Below are positions 35,282-46,803 of a stretch of DNA of 64,000 bases, one piece after another. The stretch is from Gemmatimonadaceae bacterium (lineage in GTDB: Bacteria > Gemmatimonadota > Gemmatimonadetes > Gemmatimonadales > Gemmatimonadaceae). The notes beneath the pieces are model-generated. The model made no database searches. It saw only the letters and a list, made by a program, of their open reading frames with translations, and was not told the origin of the DNA. Position 1 is the stretch's first letter. Every line of letters starts with the position of its first letter. The stretch is from assembly GCA_030647905.1 (NCBI GenBank), contig JAUSJA010000026.1, forward strand, positions 310,001 through 374,000, in the 5' to 3' direction. Both the position numbers and the translations under genes were made by a program.

Positions 35282-37947
35282 GCCGCGCCACATCAACACC
35301 GTTGATGCAGCAGTACCGGGAAATCAAGGATCGGCATCAGAATGCGATCCTGTTTTTCCGGATGGGTGATTTCTACGAGATGTTTTATGAGGATGCGGAG
35401 ATCGCATCGCGCGCCCTTGGCTTGACTCTGACCTCGAGGAACAACGGCGGAGCCGCTGAAGTCCCACTCGCCGGAGTGCCGGTGAAAGCGGCTGCCGAAT
35501 ATCTGCGACGCCTGGTGCAGCAGGGATTCCGCGTCTCGATCTGCGAGCAGACCGAAGATCCCCGACAGGCAAAAGGAATAGTGCGGCGCGAAGTAATCGA
35601 GACGATAACACCCGGTGCGGCGTTTGCGGACGATCTGCTCGATCGTGCACGGAACAACTTCCTGTGTGCGGTTTTTCCGGCGGACGAGGAAGTTGGAATC
35701 GCGGCAGCCGACCTGTCAACGGGCGAGCTGCGACTGATAGTGACCGCATCCGGTGACACCGACGCCGTGTTGTCACGTCTCTCTCCGCGGGAAATCCTCG
35801 TTGCGCGCGGACTGAGTCCGGCAATGAAGCTGGTGCAGCAGAGCCACGACGAAGGAGCTCTTGTTACGGAGCGTGAGCCGTGGGAGTTCGATGCGGCACT
35901 TGCGTCGAGTGACCTGGCCAGGCATTTCGGCGTTGCGTCGGTGGAAGGGCTTGGTGTTGGTGAAAAGGATGCGCCAGCGCTAGCCGCGGCCGGCGCGCTC
36001 ATGCGATACATGCATGAGCTTCAGCCGGGAGGCGTGCCGCATCTTTCGCGTCCGACGATGGAGCGTCCGGGAGGCACCATGCCGCTGGACGAAATGACGC
36101 GGCGGAATCTGGAGCTTGTAGAGTCTCTACGTGGTGGCGACACTGGCGGGACACTATTGTCAGTGCTGGATAGGACGCTTACCCCAATGGGATCGCGTCT
36201 TCTCCGGCAATGGATACTTACGCCGCTGACGAATTGTAGAGAGATCGACGCACGTCTCGACGCTGTCGCTGCGTTTGCACGGGATCCGATAGGACGGGAA
36301 GCTCTGCGTACGGCGCTCGACGGTGTCCGTGACATCGAGCGCCTGGCCAGCAAGGCGGCAGTGGGTCGTGGGACACCGCGCGATCTTCGCGCGCTGGGTG
36401 ATTCCATCGCCAGACTGCCGGACGTGTACGCCGTGCTGGAGAAGCTGGCAGGAACCACGGGGGTCGCATTGGGGCCGCTTTCCAAGGTAATGGAGCGATG
36501 GGACGCATGTGCTGATCTCGCCGCCGACATCATCGCGACGATTGTGGAGCGGCCACCGATCGTGATGGGCGAAGAGATCTGCATTCACAACGGAGTGGAT
36601 ACCAGGCTCGATGAATGGCGCTCGCTGCGTGACGGCGGAAAGGACGCGATCGCGCGCATTCAGATGGAAGAGCGGGCGCGCACCGGGATCAATTCCCTCA
36701 AAGTGGGCTACAATCGGGTGTTCGGATACTTCATCGAAGTGACGAACGCCAATGCCCATCTCGTGCCTGGCGACTATCAACGCAGGCAGACGCTCACGGG
36801 GGCGGAACGATACGTCACTCCGGCGTTGAAGGAGCACGAAGAAAAAGTTCTTACAGCTGCGGAACGAATCGAAGAGCGCGAGCGTGAGCTCTTCGAAGCG
36901 CTCAGAAAAAGAACTGGAGCACAGATCCGCAGGCTGCAATGCGCGGCGCAGATCACTGCGGAACTCGACGTTCTCTCGACGTTTGCCGAAGTGGCCGAGC
37001 GTGAGGGTTACGTGCGTCCGGTGATAACCGATGGCTTCGATCTCGTGATTACCGGCGGCCGACATCCGGTGGTGGAGCGGATGATGGCGAGGGAGAAATT
37101 CATTCCCAACAACGTGGGACTGCCGGAATCGGCAAGGATGATCATTCTTACCGGACCGAACATGTCCGGCAAATCCACGATCCTGCGACAGATCGGGCTG
37201 ATCGTGCTAATGGCGCAAATCGGGAGCTTCGTTCCTGCAGCAGCAGCGGAAATTGGCGTGGTAGATCGGCTCTTTACACGGGTGGGGGCGAGCGACAACC
37301 TTGTGCGCGGTCAGTCCACGTTCATGGTGGAGATGTCGGAAACGAGTGCGATCCTCCACACGGCGACGCAGAGGAGCCTGGTGCTGCTGGACGAAATCGG
37401 GCGTGGCACGTCGACATACGACGGGGTGTCAATCGCATGGTCGGTGAGCGAGCACCTGCACGACGTGGTGAAGTGCAAGACCGTGTTCGCAACGCACTAC
37501 CACGAGCTGACGCAGCTCACCGATGAATTAGTAGCCGCTTGCAACTATAGCGTGGAAGTAAAGGAAGCAGGCGATCAGGTGCTGTTCCTTTATCGGCTTG
37601 TTGCGGGAGGGGCCGATCGCTCGTACGGGATAGAGGTGGGGCGGCTGGCAGGCTTGCCGACGGTGGTACTGGAGCGGGCGAGGAAACTGCTTGCGCTCTT
37701 CGAAGGTGAGCAGATCGTGTCGGCGCTCGGCGGACGCAGTCATAGAAAGACGGGGCCTGAGGGGGCGGAAAAAGAGCAGGGCGGAAGCGGTGAAGACGGA
37801 ACGATGGGATCGGATCAACTGGGACTGTTCGCGAGTGCACATCATCCGGTGGTGGCCGAGCTCAGAAAGGTCGATCCTGATTCCATGACGCCGCTCGAGG
37901 CGCTGACGCTATTGAATCGACTCGTGAGTCGCGCAAGGCAGGGGTAG
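35278..37947 (+). CDS. mutS: DNA mismatch repair protein MutS
   Basis: An 889-residue MutS1. The mismatch-recognition Phe-x-Glu lies in MGDFYEMFYEDAE near residue 38. Connector and lever domains follow. The ATPase has Walker A GPNMSGKST (about 626-634), a signature around DNLVRGQSTFMVEM and Walker B LVLLDEIGRGTST. The C-terminal tail is present. It begins with a GTG overlapping the preceding stop (GTGA). It recognises mispairs and recruits MutL; mutL is not in this window. Confidence 0.98.
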   Translation: MSRATSTPLMQQYREIKDRHQNAILFFRMGDFYEMFYEDAEIASRALGLTLTSRNNGGAAEVPLAGVPVKAAAEYLRRLVQQGFRVSICEQTEDPRQAKGIVRREVIETITPGAAFADDLLDRARNNFLCAVFPADEEVGIAAADLSTGELRLIVTASGDTDAVLSRLSPREILVARGLSPAMKLVQQSHDEGALVTEREPWEFDAALASSDLARHFGVASVEGLGVGEKDAPALAAAGALMRYMHELQPGGVPHLSRPTMERPGGTMPLDEMTRRNLELVESLRGGDTGGTLLSVLDRTLTPMGSRLLRQWILTPLTNCREIDARLDAVAAFARDPIGREALRTALDGVRDIERLASKAAVGRGTPRDLRALGDSIARLPDVYAVLEKLAGTTGVALGPLSKVMERWDACADLAADIIATIVERPPIVMGEEICIHNGVDTRLDEWRSLRDGGKDAIARIQMEERARTGINSLKVGYNRVFGYFIEVTNANAHLVPGDYQRRQTLTGAERYVTPALKEHEEKVLTAAERIEERERELFEALRKRTGAQIRRLQCAAQITAELDVLSTFAEVAEREGYVRPVITDGFDLVITGGRHPVVERMMAREKFIPNNVGLPESARMIILTGPNMSGKSTILRQIGLIVLMAQIGSFVPAAAAEIGVVDRLFTRVGASDNLVRGQSTFMVEMSETSAILHTATQRSLVLLDEIGRGTSTYDGVSIAWSVSEHLHDVVKCKTVFATHYHELTQLTDELVAACNYSVEVKEAGDQVLFLYRLVAGGADRSYGIEVGRLAGLPTVVLERARKLLALFEGEQIVSALGGRSHRKTGPEGAEKEQGGSGEDGTMGSDQLGLFASAHHPVVAELRKVDPDSMTPLEALTLLNRLVSRARQG

Positions 37948-37953
37948 ATTATC

Positions 37954-38417
37954 GTGATGTCGATGAAAGTCCGGATACTGGCAGTGATGGCGTTTGGGAC
38001 CCTGGCGAGCTGCCGAAAGGATGGGGCGCCGAATGGGACATTTTTTGGAGTGGGGCCGAGACCTGACATTCTTCCGGTGATATTGAACGAGGATCTTCCG
38101 TTCAGATATCCTTCTTCGCTCTACTCGAAGAAGGTGCAAGCCAACGTGACGCTCAGGGTGTTCATTGACAAAGAGGGGCAGATCGTGACCGAGTCGACAC
38201 ATGTCGCCGAAAGCTCTGGCTACCCTCCGATGGATTCCGCGGCGGTCAAGGGATCGAAGGACCTTCGGTTTGTTCCGGCAAAAACACGGGGACGGGCGGT
38301 GCCGGTGTCGATTCTGTTTCCGGTGTATTTCCGTCACCCGGAGGCATCGCCGCTTCCCGGCGACACGATTCTCCAGAAGGGTGGATCCGGAGCACAGCCC
38401 GCCAACACGAACCGCTG

Positions 38418-38418
<1 letters not shown>
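37954..38418 (+). CDS. Lipoprotein with TonB C-terminal-like domain
   Basis: A 154-residue protein with a short signal and lipobox (FGTLASC, Cys20). The region from about 50 to 130 resembles a TonB C-terminal fold: LPFRYPSSLYSKKVQANVTL, VFIDKEGQIV and DSAAVKGSKDLRFVPAK. No TonB membrane anchor or Pro-rich spacer is present, so it is not a classical TonB. Its role is unknown. GTG at 37954 and ATG at 37957 are both possible starts. Its stop shares a base with the next gene's ATG (TGATG). Confidence 0.75.
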
Positions 38419-40842
<2,424 letters not shown>

Positions 40843-40901
40843 GGAACCGCGCGGCACGATCAGTGTTATAGAAGAAAACCCAACGCAGTAAGCAGGCTCT
40901 C

Positions 40902-41831
40902 ATGTCCGACGCGCTGTACGATTCGCCTCCGCAACCCAGAATGACGCCAGCCGTGCAGTGGCTGATCGCGGCGAACGTCGGAGTGTATTTCCTTCAGGTC
41001 ACGCTGTTCGGTGCGGAAGGCGTATTCGGCGTGATGGGACTCGATCCCGGCCACTTCCCGTCTGCGTGGTGGACGATTGCCACCTACATGTTCGTCCATG
41101 CGGGGCTCTGGCATCTTGCGTTCAACATGCTGTCGCTGTGGATGTTCGGGCCGCGAATCGAGAACGTCTGGGGCGCGCGGAGCTTCACGTACTTCTATCT
41201 CTGGTGCGGAATCGGTGGTAGCGTCGCCCATCTGCTACTGGGGGGGAATGCGGGACTGGTGGGAGCATCGGCGGCGATAATGGGAGTGCTGCTCGCTTAT
41301 GCTCTGAGGTGGCCCGACGAAGAGGTCTACATCTTCGGCGTGATTCCGATGAAGACACGCTGGCTCGTCGTCTGGCTCGGGCTGATCAATCTCGCCATGG
41401 GCATATCGTCCACTAAAGGCGGCTCCGGGATAGGATGGTTCGCACATCTGGGCGGACTCGGATTCGGCTGGGTCTATCTGCGTGTGTCAGCATTCGGCGG
41501 TCTCGACAATTTCAGACGATGGGTCTCACCGGTACCGGACGAGCCGGAGGACGCATTTCGGGCGATACCACGGACGCACAGGAATCGTAACCGCGAGGAA
41601 CACGCCGAGGGCATCGACGAGGTTGTCGCGAAGAGCAACGCCGTCGCAGCGAAGACCACCCGCCGAGCGCTTCTTCCGAGAGCAGGCAGTGACGGCTCAC
41701 GGGAGTCGGCGGAGCGGCTGGACATGGTGCTCGACAAGATCTCGAAACATGGGATCGAGAGCCTGACGAGCGAAGAGCTGCAGGTTCTTGATGAGATGTC
41801 ACGAAAGCTCAAGGGGCGCGACATCCACTGA
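40902..41831 (+). CDS. Rhomboid-family intramembrane serine protease
   Basis: A 309-residue membrane protein with six or so hydrophobic segments in the first 200 residues. Landmarks are FVHAGLWHLAFNMLSLWMFG (HxxxxHxxxNM pattern), the catalytic Ser in GLVGASAAIMG (GASA instead of the commoner GASG), and the catalytic His in GWFAHLGGLGFG. The C-terminal 100 residues are soluble, charged, and end with a small helical motif (SLTSEELQVLDEMSRKLKG). It cleaves transmembrane substrates; target unknown. Confidence 0.92.
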   Translation: MSDALYDSPPQPRMTPAVQWLIAANVGVYFLQVTLFGAEGVFGVMGLDPGHFPSAWWTIATYMFVHAGLWHLAFNMLSLWMFGPRIENVWGARSFTYFYLWCGIGGSVAHLLLGGNAGLVGASAAIMGVLLAYALRWPDEEVYIFGVIPMKTRWLVVWLGLINLAMGISSTKGGSGIGWFAHLGGLGFGWVYLRVSAFGGLDNFRRWVSPVPDEPEDAFRAIPRTHRNRNREEHAEGIDEVVAKSNAVAAKTTRRALLPRAGSDGSRESAERLDMVLDKISKHGIESLTSEELQVLDEMSRKLKGRDIH

Positions 41832-41865
41832 TTGAAACGGCATCCCGAATCGTGCATAGTTCGGA

Positions 41866-42258
41866 ATGCCGAAGCCCGACCTGCTTGAGACTTTCGCGAA
41901 TCCGTACGCGGATCGCGACTACGAAATCCACATGGATTGCAACGAGTTCACGTCGCTCTGCCCGCTGGGCGGAATCGAGAGCGACGCGGAGGAGCTTGCG
42001 CTGCTAAAGGGCGGAGCTCCGGATTTTGGGATCATCAGGATTACCTATCTGCCCGCAGAAGTATGCCTCGAGCTGAAGAGTCTCAAGCTCTATCTGTGGA
42101 GCTTTCGTAACGACGGAATATTCTACGAGCGGGCCGTCAACCGGATTCTGGACGATCTCGTTGCGGCGGCGAATCCCAAGTGGATGCAGGTTGTGGGCGA
42201 TTTCAATCTCAGAGGCGGGATCAAGTCGGTGATCACGGCGGAGAAAGGAAAACGGTGA
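41866..42258 (+). CDS. queF: QueF-type preQ0 reductase, divergent
   Basis: A 130-residue T-fold protein of the short QueF type, which reduces preQ0 to preQ1 for queuosine. The catalytic Cys32 is in EFTSLCP and Asp53 in PDF. LELKSLKLYLWSFRND and GDFNLRGGI are conserved. It is odd in two ways. The Cys-Asp loop has about 14 extra residues (GIESDAEELALLKGGA) compared with the usual CPxTGQPDF. The FHE motif is FYE, replacing a conserved His. The family assignment is firm but the activity may differ. No other queuosine gene is in the window. Confidence 0.8.
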   Translation: MPKPDLLETFANPYADRDYEIHMDCNEFTSLCPLGGIESDAEELALLKGGAPDFGIIRITYLPAEVCLELKSLKLYLWSFRNDGIFYERAVNRILDDLVAAANPKWMQVVGDFNLRGGIKSVITAEKGKR

Positions 42259-42384
42259 AGGCGGGAGAGACCTTCGGTGAATCGGTGAAGGATTCCCTCA
42301 ATTGCCTGGTCTGCGCGAGGGGTTCCAGCGTCAGGCGGGCAGAATTACATTGCGAGCCGCGGCATTGTGTGTCGCAGGGGCAGG

Positions 42385-42457
<73 letters not shown>

Positions 42458-42590
42458 TTCATGAAGGTGTGCTTGAGAACTCAATAGCAGATAACGCCAT
42501 CAACTGCCCGGAACTCCGTGAGGCCAACCCACCGGAGTCGACAGTGGTGGCGTTTGTGCTGCAGACGACGTCAGTCCGAGGTACAGCAAA

Positions 42591-43670
42591 ATGCGCATAG
42601 GTCTTCTCACGGGGGGTGGCGACGCTCCCGGGCTTAACGCCGTGATTCGTACGGCCGTGCTCTCGGCGGTTAATCGCGGCTGGAAGGTGCTCGGGATACG
42701 CCACGGGTTCGCCGGACTACTCGGCGAATGTGACGTCGCTCCGCTTACACGGTTGTCGGTAAGCGGAATCGCGCATCTTGGTGGCACCATCCTCCGTACA
42801 ACGAACCGGGGGAATCCGCTTTCCTTTCCGGTTCGGATGGAGGATGGCAGCTACGTCGAGAAGGATCGCTCGGGCGAGCTGATTGCCAACGTGAAGAAGC
42901 TTGGCATTGACGCACTGGTCGCAATCGGCGGCGATGGAACGCTGCAAATCGCCCTCGAGCTGGTGAACCGCGGGTTGAGGATCGTCGGAGTTCCCAAGAC
43001 GATCGACAACGACGTGAGCTGCACGATTACGACATTTGGCTTCGATACGGCGGTGAACACGGCGATCGAAGCGATCGACAAGCTGCACACAACAGCCGAG
43101 AGCCATGACCGGGTGATTGTGATGGAGGTGATGGGACGCTACGCGGGGTTCATCGCGCTGCATGCGGGGGTGGCGGGCACCGCCGATGTGATTCTGATCC
43201 CGGAGATTCCATACGATATTGACAAGGTCTGTGCGAAGATTCTGGCGCGTGACAGGGCGGGCCAGAATTTCTCGATCGTGGTTGCGGCGGAGGGTGCCTA
43301 TCCGAAGTCAACGGAGACGGGCGATTCGAGTGTATCGGGTCCACCCCGGATCATTCACGCCGGGTTAGTGGCTGAGCGTCTGGTGGAGCGGATACATGCG
43401 GGGACAGGGAAGGAATGCCGGTCTCTCGTGCTGGGGCATCTGCAGCGAGGCGGGATGCCGACGGGATATGACCGCCTGCTGGCAATGAGGTTCGGGGCTG
43501 CAGCAGTGCGGGCCATCGAGAGCGAGGCATGGGGCCACATGGTGGCGCTCCAGTCACCTCACCTGGTGACGGTGCCAATAAGCGAGGTCATCCGTCGGGA
43601 GAAACGAGTTGAGTTAGGCCACGACATCGTGCAGACGGCCCGGGCGACCGGTATTAGCTTCGGCGATTAG
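42591..43670 (+). CDS. pfkA: 6-phosphofructokinase, group III type
   Basis: A 359-residue PfkA-family enzyme phosphorylating fructose 6-phosphate. It has the start MRIGLLTGGGDAPGLNAVIR, the catalytic PKTIDNDV and VMEVMGRYAG. The donor-site pair reads GGDGT (Gly at the 104 position) with Lys at the 124 position (PKTIDND rather than PGTIDND). This Gly/Lys mix marks the group III or mixed-substrate PFKs, where Gly104 usually means ATP rather than PPi use. The ATG at 42591 is chosen. It follows tRNA-Phe, with 133 bases of otherwise featureless sequence between. Confidence 0.95.
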   Translation: MRIGLLTGGGDAPGLNAVIRTAVLSAVNRGWKVLGIRHGFAGLLGECDVAPLTRLSVSGIAHLGGTILRTTNRGNPLSFPVRMEDGSYVEKDRSGELIANVKKLGIDALVAIGGDGTLQIALELVNRGLRIVGVPKTIDNDVSCTITTFGFDTAVNTAIEAIDKLHTTAESHDRVIVMEVMGRYAGFIALHAGVAGTADVILIPEIPYDIDKVCAKILARDRAGQNFSIVVAAEGAYPKSTETGDSSVSGPPRIIHAGLVAERLVERIHAGTGKECRSLVLGHLQRGGMPTGYDRLLAMRFGAAAVRAIESEAWGHMVALQSPHLVTVPISEVIRREKRVELGHDIVQTARATGISFGD

Positions 43671-43682
43671 ATAGTTATCTAA
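43667..43682. repeat. Palindrome at the pfkA stop codon
   Basis: TTAGATA-GT-TATCTAA is a perfect 7-base inverted repeat including the pfkA TAG, followed by the AT-rich AATTAATTAA. It is too AT-rich and short-looped for a strong terminator. It may be a protein-binding site for the next gene or simply end the pfkA message. Confidence 0.35.
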
Positions 43683-43817
43683 TTAATTAACATGTGGCGT
43701 ATTGCTGCTCGCGGTCATATCAATGAGGGCGAGCCGGCAGGATAAAGTCGCCGAAGCCGGGACTTGGTCTGAAAGTCGCGAGCAACACCGGATAGCTGTT
43801 CTTAAAATGGAGATCGA

Positions 43818-44465
43818 ATGCGGAAGTGGATTCCCGTACTGTTGATCGCGGTGGCAACGATCGCATCAGTGGCGATCTACTCCAAGCTGCCGGAGAGGAT
43901 TCCGACGCACTGGAACATGTCAGGTGAGATTGACGGATGGTCGAGCAGATTCTGGGGAGCGTGGATGATGCCGCTCATGATGGCGGTGATCTGGCCGGTC
44001 ATGCGGCTGATTCCACACATCGATCCGCACCGAGCTAACTACGCAAAATTCAGAGGGATGTATGAAGCGCTGATCATCGCAACGATGGCATTCATGCTGG
44101 CGATGCATCTGCTGCTGCTCGCGGCGGCGACAGGAAGCCATATCCCGATATCCCGTATCGTCATCGGTGCGGTCGGCGCGTTCTTCGTGGTGATCGGCGT
44201 ACTGCTGCCACACGCGCACCCGAATTGGTTCGTGGGAATCCGAACACCGTGGACACTCAGCAGCGACCTCGCGTGGGAGCGCACCCACAAGGTCGGCGGC
44301 CTGCTGTTCATCGCGACAGGGACATTGACGATGCTGACGACGCTGCTGGCGCCGAAGCAGGCCATGTGGGTGCTTCTCGTTTCGGGAACTGCGATGATGG
44401 TGTTTCTCTTCGTCTATTCCTACGTGGTGTGGAAGAAGGACGGCGAAAGGCACTCAGCCGCCTGA
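43818..44465 (+). CDS. SdpI-family membrane protein
   Basis: A 215-residue protein with about six membrane helices. The N-terminal DUF1648 signature is clear (KLPERIPTHWNMSGEIDGWS), and the later NWFVGIRTPWTLSSDLAWER is typical of the SdpI domain (DUF1648 plus SdpI). The family is named after the immunity protein to the SdpC toxin in Bacillus, but most members have unknown roles and no sdp toxin genes are seen here. Its 3' end overlaps the facing Ada-like gene by 12 bases. Confidence 0.88.
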   Translation: MRKWIPVLLIAVATIASVAIYSKLPERIPTHWNMSGEIDGWSSRFWGAWMMPLMMAVIWPVMRLIPHIDPHRANYAKFRGMYEALIIATMAFMLAMHLLLLAAATGSHIPISRIVIGAVGAFFVVIGVLLPHAHPNWFVGIRTPWTLSSDLAWERTHKVGGLLFIATGTLTMLTTLLAPKQAMWVLLVSGTAMMVFLFVYSYVVWKKDGERHSAA

Positions 44466-45518
44466 GGCGCACTGGCCGCGCTCGAAGTCGAGCAGGAATT
44501 TCTTTCGCCATAGTCCCCCGCCGTATCCGCAAAGATCTCCATTCTGTCTGACCACGCGGTGGCAGGGAATAACGATCGCGATTCGATTGTCTCCATTTGC
44601 CTTGCCCACAGCGCGCTGGGCTCCTGCCCGTCCCATTGCCCTTGCCTGCTGTTCGTAACTAATGGTCTCTCCGTAGGGAATCTTGAGGAGCTGGTTCCAG
44701 GCCGCAGTCTGGAAATCGGTGCCCTTGAGGAGGAGCGGCACCGTAAAGCTCCTTAGACCTCCGGTAAAATATCTATCTAACTCATCCTTGAGCTGGGCAA
44801 CATGCCGGTTCTCGCCAGGCACCGTCGGACGAGAAAACCGCTTTCTCACGCGTTCGAGCTGCGTTTTCAGCATACGGCGGTCGGCGAACTCGAGCAGGCA
44901 TATTCCGTCGGCCGTGGCTCCGGCGATCATGGGGCCGAGGGGAGTGAGAAGGCGCGTAACGACGACAGGGGCGACGTCGGCTAGGCGGTTGGGTGCTGTC
45001 TCGAATGTACGCGTGAACGCGTCGTGGAAACCGCTGGCCGATTCGAAGCCGTGCGTATAGCCGACTCCTTCCCACTTTTCGCCCTGGCTTATCCGTCCGA
45101 ACGCAAGGCCAAGGCGGTGTGCCCGCTGGTACGCCTGGAAGGTCAACCCGTGGTGGCGGAGAAACCACCGTCGGACGCGCGCCGGATCCAGCTCGGCCGC
45201 CTTGAGATCCGAGTCCTTCCAGCGTCTCGATGGATCTTCCTCGACTTGTTCGAGCAGCCTCTTGATCCAGTTGGGAGCGGCGCCCTCAGGCTGCATCGGA
45301 TGGCAGCGCAGACACGGGCGATAGCCAGCGACGAGTGCGTCGCGAACGGACGGATAGAACTCGACGTTCTCGGGGCGTGGCTTCTTCGCGGCGCAGGTCG
45401 GCCGGCAGAAAATTCCAGTGGTTTTAACGGCGGCAAAGAACACGCCATCAAATGTCCCATCGCGCTCGGCGAGCGCGCGGTACATGCGGTCCGCGGAGGG
45501 AAGAGATGCTGTCGTCAT
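44454..45518 (-). CDS. Ada-like bifunctional DNA alkylation repair protein and regulator
   Basis: A 354-residue protein with the Ada layout. The N-terminal zinc domain has four Cys (GIFCRPTC and YRPCLRC), where one Cys normally takes methyl groups from phosphotriesters. An AraC-type DNA-binding segment is about 85-185. The C-terminal O6-methylguanine methyltransferase has active-site Cys in IVIPCHRVV and a GYGGGLWRKKFLLDFE tail. It repairs methylated DNA and may activate its own gene. The ATG at 45518 is preferred over an ATG at 45608, which would add 30 residues unlike the family. Confidence 0.92.
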   Translation of the reverse strand: MTTASLPSADRMYRALAERDGTFDGVFFAAVKTTGIFCRPTCAAKKPRPENVEFYPSVRDALVAGYRPCLRCHPMQPEGAAPNWIKRLLEQVEEDPSRRWKDSDLKAAELDPARVRRWFLRHHGLTFQAYQRAHRLGLAFGRISQGEKWEGVGYTHGFESASGFHDAFTRTFETAPNRLADVAPVVVTRLLTPLGPMIAGATADGICLLEFADRRMLKTQLERVRKRFSRPTVPGENRHVAQLKDELDRYFTGGLRSFTVPLLLKGTDFQTAAWNQLLKIPYGETISYEQQARAMGRAGAQRAVGKANGDNRIAIVIPCHRVVRQNGDLCGYGGGLWRKKFLLDFERGQCASGG

Positions 45519-45619
45519 GGAAGCCAATCTAGGACCGGAGACGGGGCGGTTCCACCGAAAAATAGACACTGAATTCACGGGCATTGTGCGATATTTTCCG
45601 AAGCACAACCGGAGGGCTC

Positions 45620-45805
45620 ATGAGCGACGAACTTGAGGACAAGTGGGAGAGCATCGAGAAGGAGCTGAATGCTGCCATGTCGAAGCTCTCCGATGCGATC
45701 GAGAAGGCGAGAGAGGAGATCCCTGAAGCGGCGAAGGCGATCAATGAAGAATACCTTCGCATGCAGGAAAAACTCGACAAGGCCGTGAATAATCTCCGCA
45801 AGTAG
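45620..45805 (+). CDS. Small charged helical protein
   Basis: A 61-residue protein (MSDELEDKWESIEKELNAA...) made almost wholly of charged, amphipathic heptad-like sequence, so probably one long helix or coiled coil. I know no family. The start is supported by GGAGG a few bases before the ATG at 45620, a better ribosome-binding site than most genes here. It stands alone between the divergent Ada-like gene and the OmpA gene, and ends before a weak hairpin/T-tract near 45826-45857. Confidence 0.65.
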   Translation: MSDELEDKWESIEKELNAAMSKLSDAIEKAREEIPEAAKAINEEYLRMQEKLDKAVNNLRK

Positions 45806-45825
45806 AGACCGCAAGCGTCTGATGA

Positions 45826-45857
45826 AGAGGTGGCCGATACGGGGCACCCCTTTTTTG
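45826..45857 (+). terminator. Possible weak terminator
   Basis: GGTGGCC and GGGGCACC can pair imperfectly and are followed by CCCCTTTTTTG. The stem has a mismatch, so this is tentative. The rest of the gap to 46004 has nothing I recognise. Confidence 0.35.
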
Positions 45858-46004
45858 TTCCCCGAAAAAGAATCGACTCGCAACGCAGTGAGGCACGATT
45901 CCTGTAATCCGTAACAATGCTGCATTCTCAGCGGAGACAGAAACGTCCCAATCGACGTATTACCATCAGGCGCGCAACGTAATGGCGACCGATACAGGAG
46001 AAAC

Positions 46005-46691
46005 ATGATGCAACTGAATTCACGAAGGGTGCTGACAGTCCTTGCAGTCGTTGGCTCGTTCGGCCTTTCTGCATGCGCGAGCATGAAGAACAAGGAGCGT
46101 GGTGCTGTGATCGGAGCCAGCGCTGGCGCCGCGATAGGCGGCGTGATCGGCAAAACCACCGGCGGATCGACGGCCAGAGGAGCGATCATCGGAGCGGTTG
46201 TCGGTGGGGCGGCGGGGGCCGTGATAGGTCATCAGATGGATCAGCAGGCGAAGGAGCTGGATCAGTCCATACCCGGTGCCAAGGTCGAGCGTGTGGGCGA
46301 AGGCATCGAGGTCACATTCGACTCGGGTTTGTTGTTCGACTTCGATTCCGACAAGATCCGTCCGGCTGCTGCGGCGAACCTGCAGGAGCTCGCGCAAAGC
46401 CTCAACAAGTTCGGCAACTCGAGTCTACTCATCGTCGGTCACACGGACAGCAAAGGCGACGACACATACAATCAGACCCTGTCGTATCGTCGTGCCAACT
46501 CAGCTTCGGTGTACCTGCAGTCGCAGGGCGTACCGACTATGAGAATCTCGACTGCTGGCCGCGGTGAGTCCGAGCCGGTGGCATTGAACGACACCGAAGC
46601 GGGCAGGCAGCAGAACCGCAGGGTGGAGGTCGCGATCTACGCCAGCGAAGCCTACCGCGATCAGGTAAAGAAGAGTTACAGCGGGAAGTAG
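46005..46691 (+). CDS. OmpA-family lipoprotein with glycine zipper
   Basis: A 228-residue lipoprotein with lipobox FGLSAC (Cys24). A glycine-zipper region (about 33-77, with GASAGAAIGGVIG and GAVVGGAAGAVIG) is followed by a C-terminal OmpA peptidoglycan-binding domain (about 103-215, LLFDFDSDKIRPAAAANLQE, VGHTDSKGDD and QQNRRVEVAI). It probably ties the outer membrane to peptidoglycan. AGGAGA precedes the ATG pair at 46005/46008. A strong terminator follows. Confidence 0.93.
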   Translation: MMQLNSRRVLTVLAVVGSFGLSACASMKNKERGAVIGASAGAAIGGVIGKTTGGSTARGAIIGAVVGGAAGAVIGHQMDQQAKELDQSIPGAKVERVGEGIEVTFDSGLLFDFDSDKIRPAAAANLQELAQSLNKFGNSSLLIVGHTDSKGDDTYNQTLSYRRANSASVYLQSQGVPTMRISTAGRGESEPVALNDTEAGRQQNRRVEVAIYASEAYRDQVKKSYSGK

Positions 46692-46712
46692 CCCAACGCC
46701 TGAAATGGGGAA

Positions 46713-46746
46713 GCACCCCGTAGATGTCGGACGGGGTGTTTTTTTG
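46713..46746 (+). terminator. Intrinsic terminator after the OmpA lipoprotein gene
   Basis: CACCCCGT (46714-46721) and ACGGGGTG (46731-46738) form a perfect 8-base-pair stem with a 9-base loop, followed directly by seven or more T. Confidence 0.92.
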
Positions 46747-46803
46747 TCCACACGACGTCACGCCCACCTAGCGCGAAAGTGTGATAGGACGATCTTACCT
46801 CTA

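Noticed and set aside
43818-44465. SdpI-like protein as part of a toxin/immunity system
   Set aside because: No SdpA, SdpB or SdpC-like gene is nearby, and most SdpI-domain proteins are not immunity factors.
46705-46803. 33-residue N-terminal extension of the PaaI-family thioesterase
   Set aside because: It would begin within the strong terminator at 46713-46746 and adds no family sequence.
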